The notes beneath the pieces were generated by a model that worked only from the letters and a program-made list of their open reading frames with translations, was not told the DNA's origin and made no database searches. From positions 193,074,501 to 193,138,500 of the forward strand of contig NC_092334.1 of assembly GCF_046630445.1 (NCBI RefSeq): a DNA stretch of 64,000 nt. The letters run 5' to 3'. The DNA comes from Rutidosis leptorrhynchoides (lineage: Eukaryota; Streptophyta; Magnoliopsida; Asterales; Asteraceae). A program made the position numbers and the translations under genes. Positions 1 through 10,670 of the stretch are shown in pieces. Numbering within the stretch: the stretch's first letter is position 1; every line of letters starts with the position of its first letter.

Positions 1-395
1 CTTTGTTTAAAGTGTTAAAATAATAAATCGTATAGAGAATTGGTTTAAATAAGTCAAAAATTTTCGGGTCTTCACATTTTTATAGTTTAAAAAGGGTTTA
101 TTATAATGGCGACTTTAAATCCTATACCAACAAACTCCCTGTTTGTTAAGTATGTGTGTTCATTATCAATTTAACTTTAAAACAAGTGGCCAGGCCGATA
201 ACAGAGAGGTAGGATCCTTTTGGTTCCAATATAATTGGTGACTGTTTGAAAAATCCAACAACCAAGTCCGTGTATAATTGTCTTTCTTAGACACCACTCA
301 AGAATCTCAGATATCTTGACAAAATCAACGGTTATCTTAACAGACAGAAAATAAGTCCTCGGCAGCGGCGCCAAAAATTTTACTACTTCTTAATA
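1..395 (-). mobile_element. Internal 5' leader of an Athila-like LTR retrotransposon (rest lies left of window)
   Basis: Non-coding AT-rich sequence left of a minus-strand primer-binding site. No credible ORF is present. A block at about 185-290 resembles 39650-39760 inside the related LTR of element D (shared words around aggatcctttt and aatccaacaaccaagtcc). The same block is therefore leader here and LTR there, and I cannot resolve this from one window. Confidence 0.5.
356..373 (-). other. Primer-binding site, tRNA-Asp type
   Basis: On the minus strand this reads TGGCGCCGCTGCCGAGGA, close to the complement of the plant tRNA-Asp 3' end used by Athila-type Ty3/gypsy elements. It sits 22 bases from the presumed LTR end at 396, which is longer than usual, so the exact LTR edge is uncertain. 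Confidence 0.75.
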
Positions 396-2087
396 TGGTC
401 AAAACGGACAGTTTTATTTTTGCGGTGTCGTTAGGTCGCAACACATCAAAATTAGCTACCAAAAGAGAGTAATGGTTTTATTATTTATATTTAGCTGGGG
501 TTATAACTCACCTACTTGTCTTCCTTTTAACGAGTAAGTGGTAAAAATAACTCAGGTTCATATTTTTGTATGTTTGCTCAGTAACGTGGGACAAAAGTGC
601 CTAAATAGTTAACCTAGTGACAAGTGATGATAGATTAATATTAACTACTAATGCTATAATATAATTATAAAGATAAAGATAGATAGGTATGAAGAATAGA
701 ATCCTGATGGGGAACTATCACAAAAGTTTAACTTCCTAGAATAAACACTAAACCTCAATCAACTGGGCTATGAACCTAACTGATTTGTCACTAAGAGTTT
801 AGGCCTTGAAGATTCTGGCTAAGACGGATATCCCTACTCTCAACGTTTACCTTAGAGGGTTTAAACGACCTTATGGATAGAATCCTAGGTACATGAACAA
901 AGTGGTATATCCCTAAAGGAAAGTCTCAGTTTTTCTTAATCCTAGTTGGTCTAACTAAAGCAACATTCAACCACTTAATACTAAGCTATGCCTTAACATT
1001 AATAGATGTGCAATCTTAGATATTCTAAGGTACTGCTAATTGGATTAGAAGTATCTCCTTTGCGATCACTTACTCAACCCCGGATCATCTTACAACATCT
1101 CAAGAACGTAGCTTCTGACACAAATCATGCTTCTGAGCAAGCCAGTGTTCACTGAACTCTATATTGCCTACTCTAATCACAACCTAAATGGGCAGCTTTT
1201 CTTTGACGAATAAATAGTTATTCGTACGTACGTACTATATCCCTATTGTGACGTTAAGCACACATAACTACTTACCTTGTATCCTAGGGTTGATCAGGTC
1301 CTAATACTAGGTTATAGCCACGTGAATAAGCGGAAAGGGTGATCCGTAAATTAAACTTCTAAGCCGTCAAGGTTTCAACATAACAATAACATAAGTTTCA
1401 GGTAAAGTATTCAACACATAATAAACATTTGCAACGGAGAGATAAGCATGCAAGATGAAAGTAACTTAAAATAACAAGATAACTTCATTAAATTAAGGAA
1501 AGCGTTCACCGTTTACAGACAAGATCTGGACCATTACAAGTGCTGACATCCTCTAGACCGCTCCTATTACAATCTTCGGCGTTCACCTCCAGGTACTTAA
1601 TTTCCCGCTCGGAGGTGAGAAGGCCTTGAAAGCTCTAGTGAGAGAAAGTGTATTGTAGTGAGAGAGTGAGGAGAGGTGTGTTGAAAATGGATGACAAAGA
1701 ACCCTTTAAATAGAAGTGAAAATGGCCTGCAAACGGCTGGCAGGCCGTTTGGCAAGCCGTTTGGCAGGCTGTTTGGTGAGGCCGTTTGCCAGGCCAGCCC
1801 ATTTACCATGCCCGTTTGATTTGGGCGTGTGGCAGGCTGTTTTCCATACTGGCAAGCCGTTTGTCTTGCCGATTTGCTGGATTGTAACTTGATTTCTTGT
1901 CTTTTACCATTTTCGCTTTAGAATCTTCGTTTTAGGTCCGATTCTCTTGATTCTTTTTGCATCGTCTTCGTAATTACTTTATCTACAAATTTAATCGAAA
2001 AAGTGATTATTTTGCCGATAAAGTTTTGAACTTTATGCTTTTGGGACTCAATATCGGGGGTAAAAACGTGACTTTTAGCCGATATCA
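396..2087 (-). repeat. 5' LTR of a minus-strand Athila-like element (family D)
   Basis: Runs TG...CA. Both ends and the GC-rich middle match the LTR at 39415-41684: both start near aaacggac..gcggtgtcgttaggtc, and both end with gtgattattttg...ataaagttt...gccgatatca. The reverse-strand TATA-like box (TATTTAAA) is at 1705-1712, with an array of GC-rich repeats directly upstream of it on that strand. It is moderately diverged from the 39415 copy, so it belongs to a separate insertion. The short ORFs inside look spurious. Confidence 0.7.
1722..1875 (-). promoter_or_regulatory. U3 array of ggcaagccgtttggc-type repeats upstream of TATA-like box
   Basis: At least six imperfect copies of a GGCaGGCcgTTTGGC unit, partly self-complementary (GGCAAGCC / GGCTTGCC), lie within 150 bp. 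They sit immediately upstream, in the minus-strand sense, of the box at 1705-1712. A related array occurs in LTR D at about 41300-41415. The position suggests an enhancer-like U3 repeat; function is inferred. Confidence 0.5.
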
Positions 2088-2574
2088 GCTACAAAATCGA
2101 CTATTTTAGTAACAAAATGCACGAATCGATAATAACATAACATAATTGATTAAGTAGAAAGTGGGACTGAACTGAACATTACCTGATTTGATAGACGTTG
2201 GGGTTAAACTTTAAACCATATTCTTGAAGCATTCGTGGTCGTCCAATTAGTGTTTATGCGAATTTGCAAGAATCCACATGATCATATTATATATACTGAG
2301 AATAATGAATACAAACAAATATAGATGATCAAAATGAGATCAAACATAGAAATATATCAACGTATAGTCCAAATAGTGCAGTACCAACAAAATTATTGTT
2401 CTTAACCCATACAGAAAGTAGTCAACACTTTTATTGATATTATACACCAATCTATGTGCAACTCAGAATAAATGACAAAAATCAATAGGTTATCATAAAA
2501 CATGTTCATTAACATACTAAGCAATCTAAATATCTAAATATAAAAATAATAACATAACATAACAATAATTAAAC
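2088..2574. other. AT-rich flank between two elements, no feature recognised
   Basis: About 490 bases with no convincing ORF or terminal motif. It ends with TAAAC (2570-2574), the left copy of the 5-bp target duplication of element 1. Confidence 0.5.
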
Positions 2575-4638
2575 TGTAAGACCCAAATCATCATTGTACA
2601 GCAGTGTAAATATGGTACATAGAGTGTGGGTATTGTTGTATAATTAAACAGAAGTCAGAAACTGTCCAGCACCTTGTGCGCTCCGCACACACCTAAGGGA
2701 GCGCGTCGCGCACCCTTTACTGTAGCCGGATTCTGTTTAATTTATTGAGATATTTTGAAGGGCTCTTTGGTAATTTCACTTGTGGACGAGTTTAAGGCCA
2801 GTAGATCAGATATTGGGGTAGCATTCACTCCAATTCCAACAACATTATCCTTTCCACTTCAATTTTAGAGAGAGAGTGAGATTCTTGTATGAGAAAGCTC
2901 AAGCAAAGGAAGGAGGAGCTAGTTTTAGGTCTTAGCTCGAGTTCTAAAGTTGTTCATCTCCTCTCTAGCTACATTTTGGTTGTAGTGGTATGTTCTAACT
3001 TTGATTTCCTTACTTTGATTTTGTGTAAGGGTTAGGGTTTGGGAAAATGAAGAACATAAAACCCATATTTGGAGACTTTGGGTGTTCTTGGGTAAGATTG
3101 AGTCAAGAGGACTCAAAGTTGACTAACCTAGGGTTTTGAAATGATAAATGTGTTTATGTGTCTTAATTGGTTAGTTAATTACTAGCACACCAAGTTATTT
3201 AGCAAATGGGTGTTGTTTGGGTTTGAAGATGACTCAAAATGGGTGTGTTGGTTTTAAAATGGTCAAAATGTTAATGATTGACCTAGTTGGGAAATATGGG
3301 TATGAAATACCCTTATTGTGTATTAGTTAGTGTTGTTGGACCTTAATCACTAGCTTTTAGTGGTTTATGATGGTCTTGACCTTAAATGGACGGTTTTGGT
3401 GTAAATAGGGCATTTAATAAAATTAAGTCATTAAGTGCACATAAGTAAGTTGTTGGTATTAAGTCCAACTAGTTCGTGTATTGATTTAGTACTTATTATA
3501 TTAGGTACGTTGCCTTGAAGCTTGCGGAAGTATAAAATCCTCACCGAATTGTTAAGGTGAGTGGAATAATTATATACGTAGGTATATAATGTATTTATTT
3601 GTGTAGCGTGAGATGTAAAGTGTTGATGTGCTAAGACACCACGTTCACGTGACGAGTGAAGTGTCGATGTGCTAAGACACCACTCCATGAAAGGTAATGA
3701 GTGAAGTGTCGATGTGTTAAGACACCACTCGAGGGGAAGTATCGACGTGTTAAGATGCCACCTCAAGTAATATGAAGAGTGAAGTGTCGATGTTTTAAGA
3801 CACCACTCGGGATGAAGTATCGACGTGTTAAGATGCCACCTGTGGGATTAGTGTACAACGTGTTAAGTACTCTAATGGTTGTTATGAACACCGATGGAAA
3901 ATTCGAGTATCATTCCTTGTACGATTGGTTAACCATGTTTATGGTGTTGTAGCATAAGCATATTATATTGTACAAATTGTATATATGCTATTGTATTGCT
4001 AGCTTGTGGTATTGGAGGTTAATAGCTTGTATTTTGAGACGATAAGCTAATTGTGTAGCTAGCATGTATGCGGTATGTGTGTAAGTGTTTGCAAGTAGGT
4101 ATATTATATATGTACGTGTATAATCATTGCATTCACTAACCTTTGCTTACCCTCTTGTTGTTTACCTTTTTATAGACTCCGGCGTGGACAAGGGTAAGGG
4201 CATTCGATCAGATTAGAGATCCCGCTTTGTTTGTTAGGGGACGCTTTTGGATGTATTAGCTTTCGAAGTTTGACCGAGAATTGGGTAGTTTAACCCCCAA
4301 ACATTATGCTCTAGTGTCGTTTGGAATTTAAACTAATTCGGTTGAAACTTATACTTTTGTACGAAACTCGTATTACGGCATATGTGGGCCCAGTTTCGTA
4401 AAACTTATTTTATTATTGAATTGTGTGAGTTTTAACTATTATATCATGTTGTGAAAAGCGTTTCGTCTAAATATGTCGAGAAGTGGGAGATCTTTATTTG
4501 AAAATTGACGAAACCGGACAGAACTGAATTGGGCCTGTGCGCGCCGCGCACCCTGAGGTGGTGCGCGCCGCGCACTCTTCTGAAATAAAAAAAAATTTAT
4601 TTCGCGTATTCGGTTGGTTATTGGTTTGGGTTGTTACA
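2575..4638 (+). repeat. 5' LTR of element 1 (2064 bp)
   Basis: Direct repeat of 9472-10670 plus 22860-23699. It begins TGTAAGACCC and ends GGGTTGTTACA, two bases before the primer site. It contains a tandem hairpin array at 3614-3870, and GC-rich quasi-palindromes near both ends: about 2677-2711, and gtgcgcgccgcgcac at 4537-4551 and 4561-4575. No protein-coding potential was seen. Confidence 0.92.
3614..3870 (+). repeat. LTR tandem array of short hairpin units
   Basis: About seven imperfect units of roughly 30-46 bp, each built on gtgtcgatgtgytaagacac, in which GTGTC and GACAC can pair around a 10-base loop. Alternate units are variant (gtatcgacgtgttaagatgc). The same array is in the 3' LTR at about 10515-10660 and 22866-22955, where element 2 inserted into it. 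It could be a regulatory repeat or RNA structure; no function is known to me. Confidence 0.75.
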
Positions 4639-4640
4639 AG

Positions 4641-4652
4641 TGGTATCAGAGC
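4641..4652 (+). other. Primer-binding site, tRNA-iMet type, element 1
   Basis: TGGTATCAGAGC, complementary to the 3' end of plant initiator tRNA-Met, two bases after the LTR end. This is the usual primer of Tekay-type chromoviruses. The leader from 4653 to 5022 holds no ORF. Confidence 0.93.
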
Positions 4653-5022
4653 ATGGTCTAAGGGATTTAGGCGACTTGAGATAGGTGCTTAGACTTAGAC
4701 TTTAATGTGTATGCGTTTAATGCGGGACTTGTAGGAGACGGGTCAGACCGGGAGTTGATTAGTGCTTAGGTTTATGTGAACTAACCTTGCGCTAATTGTT
4801 TTGTGTTGTGTTAGCAATCATCAAGCGAGATAGACGTTGTACAAGCAAGTTAATGCGATGTGCTCGCGTAACAATGATTAGCTACCATTGTTACGGGTTC
4901 AAATCGTGTCAAACAAGCGATGTACGATGATTGTTGTGCAAGATGGGGTAGTGTGGTGTATATGTATATACATATGTGTTAAGTCCTTTCGTTTCGTTGT
5001 TTAATCTTTTTCATTTTATAAA

Positions 5023-7941
5023 ATGAAGATGAGAAATGGACCCGAAAATGATAATGGAGGTACGAGCGAGGACTCCGAGTTTACGGCCAAAGTTGAGGCT
5101 ATCTTTAAACGACAAAAGGCGGAGTTTCTTGAAGATGTTAAGAAGATGTTCCAAGATACGATTGACGAGCAACTAGTCAATGTGGTAAAGGAGCAAGTTA
5201 AGGTCGTTCTTCACGAAGATAATGTGGGAAGACGGAACTTTTTCTATAAGAATTTCAAGGATTCTCAACCTCCCACCTTTGAAGGTGAACGAGACCCTCT
5301 CAAGAGTGCCCGTTGGATCTTCGATATGGAGGGGGCCTTCCGTACTTGTGAATGTCCTCTCGATAAGAAGACAAGGTGCGGGTGTAGTATGTTGAGGGGC
5401 GATGCTAAGTTGTGGTGGGACGCGAAGATCCAAGTTTATGGTGAAGAACAATACATGGAATTCACTTGGGATGAATTCAAGGTGGAATTTTTTGATGAGC
5501 ACCGAACTTCGGCCGATCTTACAAGGCTTAAGAACAAGTTGCGTTCCTTGAGGCAAGGGTCGATGGATTTGAACACTCTCAAATCCGTGTTTTTGTCCAA
5601 GACTCAATTTTGCCCGGAGTATGTCGGGAATGATAAAATGTTGAAGGAAGACTTCTATCGAATCTTAAATGATAGTTATCAAGAGAAGATAAGTGTGAAT
5701 GTGGTGAAAAGCTTTGATGAGTTGTTCAATATGGTCAAAGGTTTTGAGGCGCCCGTGTTGAGGAAAAGTGGCTTTACTTTTGGCAAGAGAAAGATAGAAG
5801 GTTTGAGCCATTCGAACTTTCCAAACAAAAAGAACAAGAAGGGTTCCGAGAGTGTTCGTAGTGTGAAGAAAGGTGCTTCCGAAGATTTTTCTTATGCGTG
5901 CTACAATTGTGGACAAAAGGGCCATATGGCACGTGAATGTCCGAAACCATCATCTACAACCAAGCTTACTTGTTTTAATTGTGGTAAAGAATGGCACAAG
6001 AGGCCGGAGTGTCCCGATTTGTGCAACGATAATGTTAAACAGCTAGAGAAGGCGGCGGGTACGGCTAGGGGTCGTAATTATTTGATGACCAATGAGGAAG
6101 CCAAGCAATCTAACGAAGTTGTCTCAGGTACTTTCATGGTTAATTCTAATACGGCAAGGATACACTTTGATAGTGGTGCTAACTTGTTGTTTGTGTCACC
6201 AAAATTTGTGCCTAAACTTAATAAACCATTAGCTAAGTTATGTCGTTTGGTAGAAGTTGAAATACAGGATGGCAAGACGGTGCTAGTGGTTGATGTGTGT
6301 AAAAATTGTAATGTTGTGTTTGGTGCCGAAAACTTTAAAATTGATCTCATCCCGATGACTTTGGGTGATTTTGATATCGTGGTTGGTATGGATTGGCTCG
6401 ATCATAATAGAGCCGATATTGCATGCCATGAAAAATCTATTCGCGTGAAAACCCCAAGTGGGGGAGAGTTAATTATTCATGGCGATAAGCGAAGAAGACT
6501 TGTGCCTATATGCACTTTTGCACGGACACGTCATTTCCTTGGTAGTGGTGGCATGGCTTTTCTTGCCCATGTTGTTGATACTCGTGGTGAGCCACCACCC
6601 ATTCGTGAAATTCCGGTGGTTAATGAATTTGAAGACGTTTTTCCGGATGAGTTATCTTGTATTCCGGCGGAAAGACAAGTTGAATTTCGCATTGAGTTGG
6701 TTCCGGGGGCCACCCCCATTGCTAAAACTCCTTATCGTTTAGTACCGACGGAAATGCAAGAGTTGTTAAATCAAACCCAAGAGTTACTTGAGAAGGGTTT
6801 TATTCGACCGAGTTCTTCACCATGGGGCGCTCCGGTTTTATTCGTGAAGAAGAAGGATGGTAGTATGCGGATGTGCATCGATTATCGGGAGTTGAACAAA
6901 GTGACGATCAAGAATCTTTATCCATTGCCTAGGATTGACGATTTATTTGACCAACTCCAAGGTGCAACGTATTTCTCTAAAATCGACCTACGGTCCGGCT
7001 ATCACCAAATGCGGGTCCGTGAGGAAGATATTGAGAAAACGGCTTTTCGAACGCGTTATGGGCATTTTGAGTTTGTGGTAATGCCTTTTGGTCTTACGAA
7101 TGCACCGGCGGCATTCATGGATCTTATGAACTGAGTGTGCCAACCTATGTTGGATAAGTCGGTAATTGTGTTCATTGACGACATACTTGTCTATTCGAAG
7201 AGTATGAAGGAACATGAACATCATTTGCGGAGTGTGTTAAAGACGTTGCGGAAGGAGAAGTGGTATGCTAAATTCTCCAAATGTGAATTTTGGCTAAGGG
7301 AAGTTCAATTCCTTGACCACATTGTGAACAAAGATGGTATCCAAGTAGATCCGGGAAAGATAGAGACGGTGAAGAGTTGGGGACGACCGACTACGCCTAC
7401 GGAAATCCGAAGTTTTCTCGGATTGGCCGGTTATTATCGTCGGTTTATCCAAGACTTTTCTAAGATCGCTTCTTCATTGACAAAATTGATGAGGAAGAAC
7501 GCAAGATTTAATTGGGAAAACGAGCAAGAAATTGCTTTTCAATTGTTAAAAGAGAAATTGTGTCAAGCTCCGGTGTTAGTGTTGCCGGAAGGTGTGGAAG
7601 ACATGACGGTTTATTGTGATGCTTCTCTAAATGGGCTCGGGTGTGTTCTAATGCAAAGGGGTAAAGTCATCGCTTATGCCTCTCGACAATTAAAGGAACA
7701 CGAAACGAGATATCCGACTCACGATCTTGAGTTGGCGGCGGTTGTTCATGCGTTGAAAATTTGGCGCCACTACTTGTATGGTGTCAAGAGTACGATTTAT
7801 TCGGATCATAAGAGTTTGAAACATCTCTTTAACCAACAAGATTTGAATTATCGCCAACGTAGGTGGATGGATGTGGTAAAAGATTATGATTATGAAATAC
7901 TTTATTATCTGGGCAAGGCGAATGTGTCGTGGATGCATTAA
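5023..7941 (+). pseudogene. Gag-protease-RT-RNase H of element 1, one in-frame stop
   Basis: The start at 5023 (ATG) opens a Gag with the capsid-like retrotransposon region (residues about 75-240). Two CCHC zinc knuckles follow ([14 protein letters not shown] near residue 293, [14 protein letters not shown] near 317). The protease site FDSGA is near residue 383. Reverse transcriptase has [10 protein letters not shown] and the FIDDIL active site near 7174. RNase H has the YCDAS start near 7610 and [13 protein letters not shown] at 7132-7134 cuts RT just before the FIDD motif, where CGA is expected, so one C-to-T change explains it. Reading continues in the same frame to 7941, where a frameshift near 7925 ends it at the RNase H C-terminus. 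Catalytic residues are otherwise present. Confidence 0.92.
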
Positions 7942-7970
7942 GTCGAAAGAGTCATCACCCGGCGTTATGA

Positions 7971-9470
7971 TTGGGATTGTTACGTATGATTATTACTAAC
8001 GATTTTCTTGAAAAACTTGGTGTGATTCAAATTGAAGCTTACGATCACAACAAACACGAAGAACGAATTATGTGGCAATCGGAGTTTATTACTTCAGGCC
8101 CGCTTGGTTTGTTGTCCTTTCAAGGAAGAGTGTGGGTGCCTAAGATGGGATATTATCGACGAGTGCTACTTGACGAAGCACACAAGTCAAAGTATTCTAT
8201 TCATCCGGGCGCGATGAAAATGTATCTTGATTTGAGGAAGGAGTATTGGTGGCCGGGCATGAAACGTGATGTTGTTAAGTATGTTGAGCAATGCGTCACG
8301 TGTTTGCAAGTTAAAGCCGAACACCAAAAGCCGTATGGTAAGTTACAACCGTTAGAAATCATGAAGTGGAAATGGGAGCACATTACCATGGATTTCATCA
8401 CAAAGTTACCTAAAATGGAGAGAACCCAATTTGATTCGATTTGGGTGATAGTTGATCGATTGACGAAAAGTGCTTTGTTTCTTCCCATTCGGGAAGCGAT
8501 ATCGTCGGAGACCTTGGCTAAGTTATTTATCAAGGAGGTGATATCGAGGCATGAAGTTCCTATATGTATTATTTCGGATCGAGATACCCGTTTTACATCT
8601 CGATTTTGGGAAAAGTTTCATGAAGATATGGGTACACAATTGAAATTGAGCACGGCGTATCATCCTCAAACGGACGGTCAAACCGAACGTACGAACCAAA
8701 CATTGGAGAATATGTTACGAGCATGTATTATTGATTTCGGTGGTAGTTGGGATGAGCCCTTACCTTTAGTGGAATTCTCGTACAATAATAGTTATCATAC
8801 TAGTATCGGGATGCCACCTTACGAGATGCTTTATGGGCGGAGGTGTCGAACTCTGATTTGTTGGGGCGAAGTGGGTCAAAGAGAAATAGGGAGTACCGAT
8901 TTGGTTTTAGAGACGAATAGCAAGATTGATATGATTCGAACTCATTTGAAAAAGGCCCAAGATAGACAAAAATCTTATGCCAATAAGCGAAGACGACAAA
9001 TTGAGTTCCAAGAAGGTGACATGGTGATGCTTAAAGTTTCGCCATGGAAAGGTGTTATTCGGTTTCAAAAACGGGGAAAGTTAGCTCCTCGGTTTATTGG
9101 TCATTTTAAAATTTTAGCTCATTTTGGTGAAGTTGCGTATCGTTTGGAATTACCCGAAGAGCTTGCGGGGATCCATAATACATTTCATGTTTCCCATCTC
9201 CGTAAGTGTCTTGCGGATGATTCATCTTGGGTGCCATTAGACGAGATCGAGCAAAACAATAAGTTAGAGTATATTGAGGAGCCGATTGCTATACTCGATG
9301 AGAAAGTCAAAAGGTTGAGAAATAAAGAGGTGAGAACTTTTAAAGTTCAATGGCGTCGGAGTAAAGGTTACGAGTTTACTTAGGAGCCCGAAGAGTTCGT
9401 GTTAATTTATCTTCCCTCTTGTCATGCGGCTTGGATCGCAAGGACGCGTTCCGATTTAAGTGGGGGAGAG
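7971..9470 (+). pseudogene. Integrase with degenerate chromodomain, element 1
   Basis: Continues pol after the frameshift near 7925 and a TGA at 7968-7970. The H-H-C-C zinc-binding part spans roughly 8195-8300 (HPGAMKM...CVTCLQVKAEH). Catalytic core: MDFITKLP with Asp, SDRDTRF with Asp, and the Glu region after HPQTDGQTERTNQTLE, so D,D,E is intact. A GPY/F-like segment and a C-terminal chromodomain-like tail (YIEEPIAILDEKVKRL...VQW) follow. A TAG at 9381-9383 replaces the expected Trp of the chromodomain motif FTWEPEE, a G-to-A change. Chromodomains are known to direct such elements to heterochromatin; here the domain is truncated. Confidence 0.88.
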
Positions 9471-9471
9471 T
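9458..9471 (+). other. Polypurine tract of element 1
   Basis: AAGTGGGGGAGAGT lies immediately upstream of the 3' LTR, the expected site for plus-strand DNA priming. Confidence 0.85.
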
Positions 9472-10670
9472 TGTAAGACCCAAATCATCATTGTACAGCA
9501 GTGTAAATATGGTACATAGAGTGTGGGTATTGTTGTATAATTAAACAGAAGTCGGAAACTGTCCAGCACCTTGTGGGCGCCGCGCACACCTAAGGGAGCG
9601 CACCGCGCACCCTTTACTGTAGTCGGATTCTGTTTCATTTATTGAGATATTTTGAAGGGCTCTTTGGTAATTTCACTTATGGACAAGTTTAAGGCCAGTA
9701 GATCAGATATTGGGGTAGCATTCACTCTAATTCCAACAACCTTATCCTTTCCACTTCAATTTTAGAGAGAGAGTGAGATTCTTGCGTGAGAAAGCTCAAG
9801 CAAAGGAAGGAGGAGATAGTTTTGGGTCTTAGCTCGAGTTCTAAAGTTGTTCATCTCCTCTCTAGCTACGTTTTGGTTGTAGTGGTATGTTCTAACTTTA
9901 ATTTCCTTACTTTGATTTTGTGTAAGGGTTAGGGTTTGGGCAAATGAAGAATATCAAACCCATATTTGGTGACTTTGGGTGTTCTTGGGTAAGATTGATT
10001 CAAGAGGGCTCAAAGTTGACTAACCTAGGGTTTTGAAATGATAAATGTGTTTATGTGTCTTAATTGGTTAGTTAATTACTAGCAAACCTAGTTATTTAGC
10101 ATATGGGTGTTGTTTGGGTTTGATGATGACTCAAAATGGGTGTGTTGGTTTTAAAATGGTCAAAATGTTAATGATTGACCTAGTTGGGAAATATGGGTAT
10201 GAAATACCCTTATTGTGTATTAGTTAGTGTTGTTGGACCTTAATCACTAGCTTTTAGTGGTTTATGATGGTCTTGACCTTAAATGGACGGTTTTGGTGTA
10301 AATGGGGCATTTATTAATATTAAGTCATTAAGTGGACATAAGTAAATTGTTGGTATTAAGTCCAACTAGTTCGTGTGTTGATTTAGTACTTATTATATTA
10401 GGTACGTTGCCTTGAAGCTTTCGGAAGTATAAAACCGTCACCGAATCGTTAAGGTGAGTGGAATAATTATATACGTAGGTATATAATGTATTTATTTGTG
10501 TAGCATGAGATGTGAAGTGTCGATGTGCTAAGACACCACGTTCACGTGACGAGTGAAGTGTCGATGTGCTAAGACACCACTCCATGAAAGGTAATGAGTG
10601 AAGTTTCGATGTGTTAAGACACCACTCGAGGTAAAGTATCGATGTGTTAAGATGCCACCTCAAGTAATAT
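9472..10670 (+). repeat. 3' LTR of element 1, left part
   Basis: Matches 2575-3775 of the 5' LTR with scattered substitutions. It stops at the AATAT target (10666-10670) used by element 2, inside the hairpin array, and resumes at 22860. Confidence 0.92.

Noticed and set aside
3614..3870. CRISPR-like evenly spaced repeats
   Set aside because: Plant nuclear DNA, imperfect repeats of uneven spacing inside an LTR, no cas genes.
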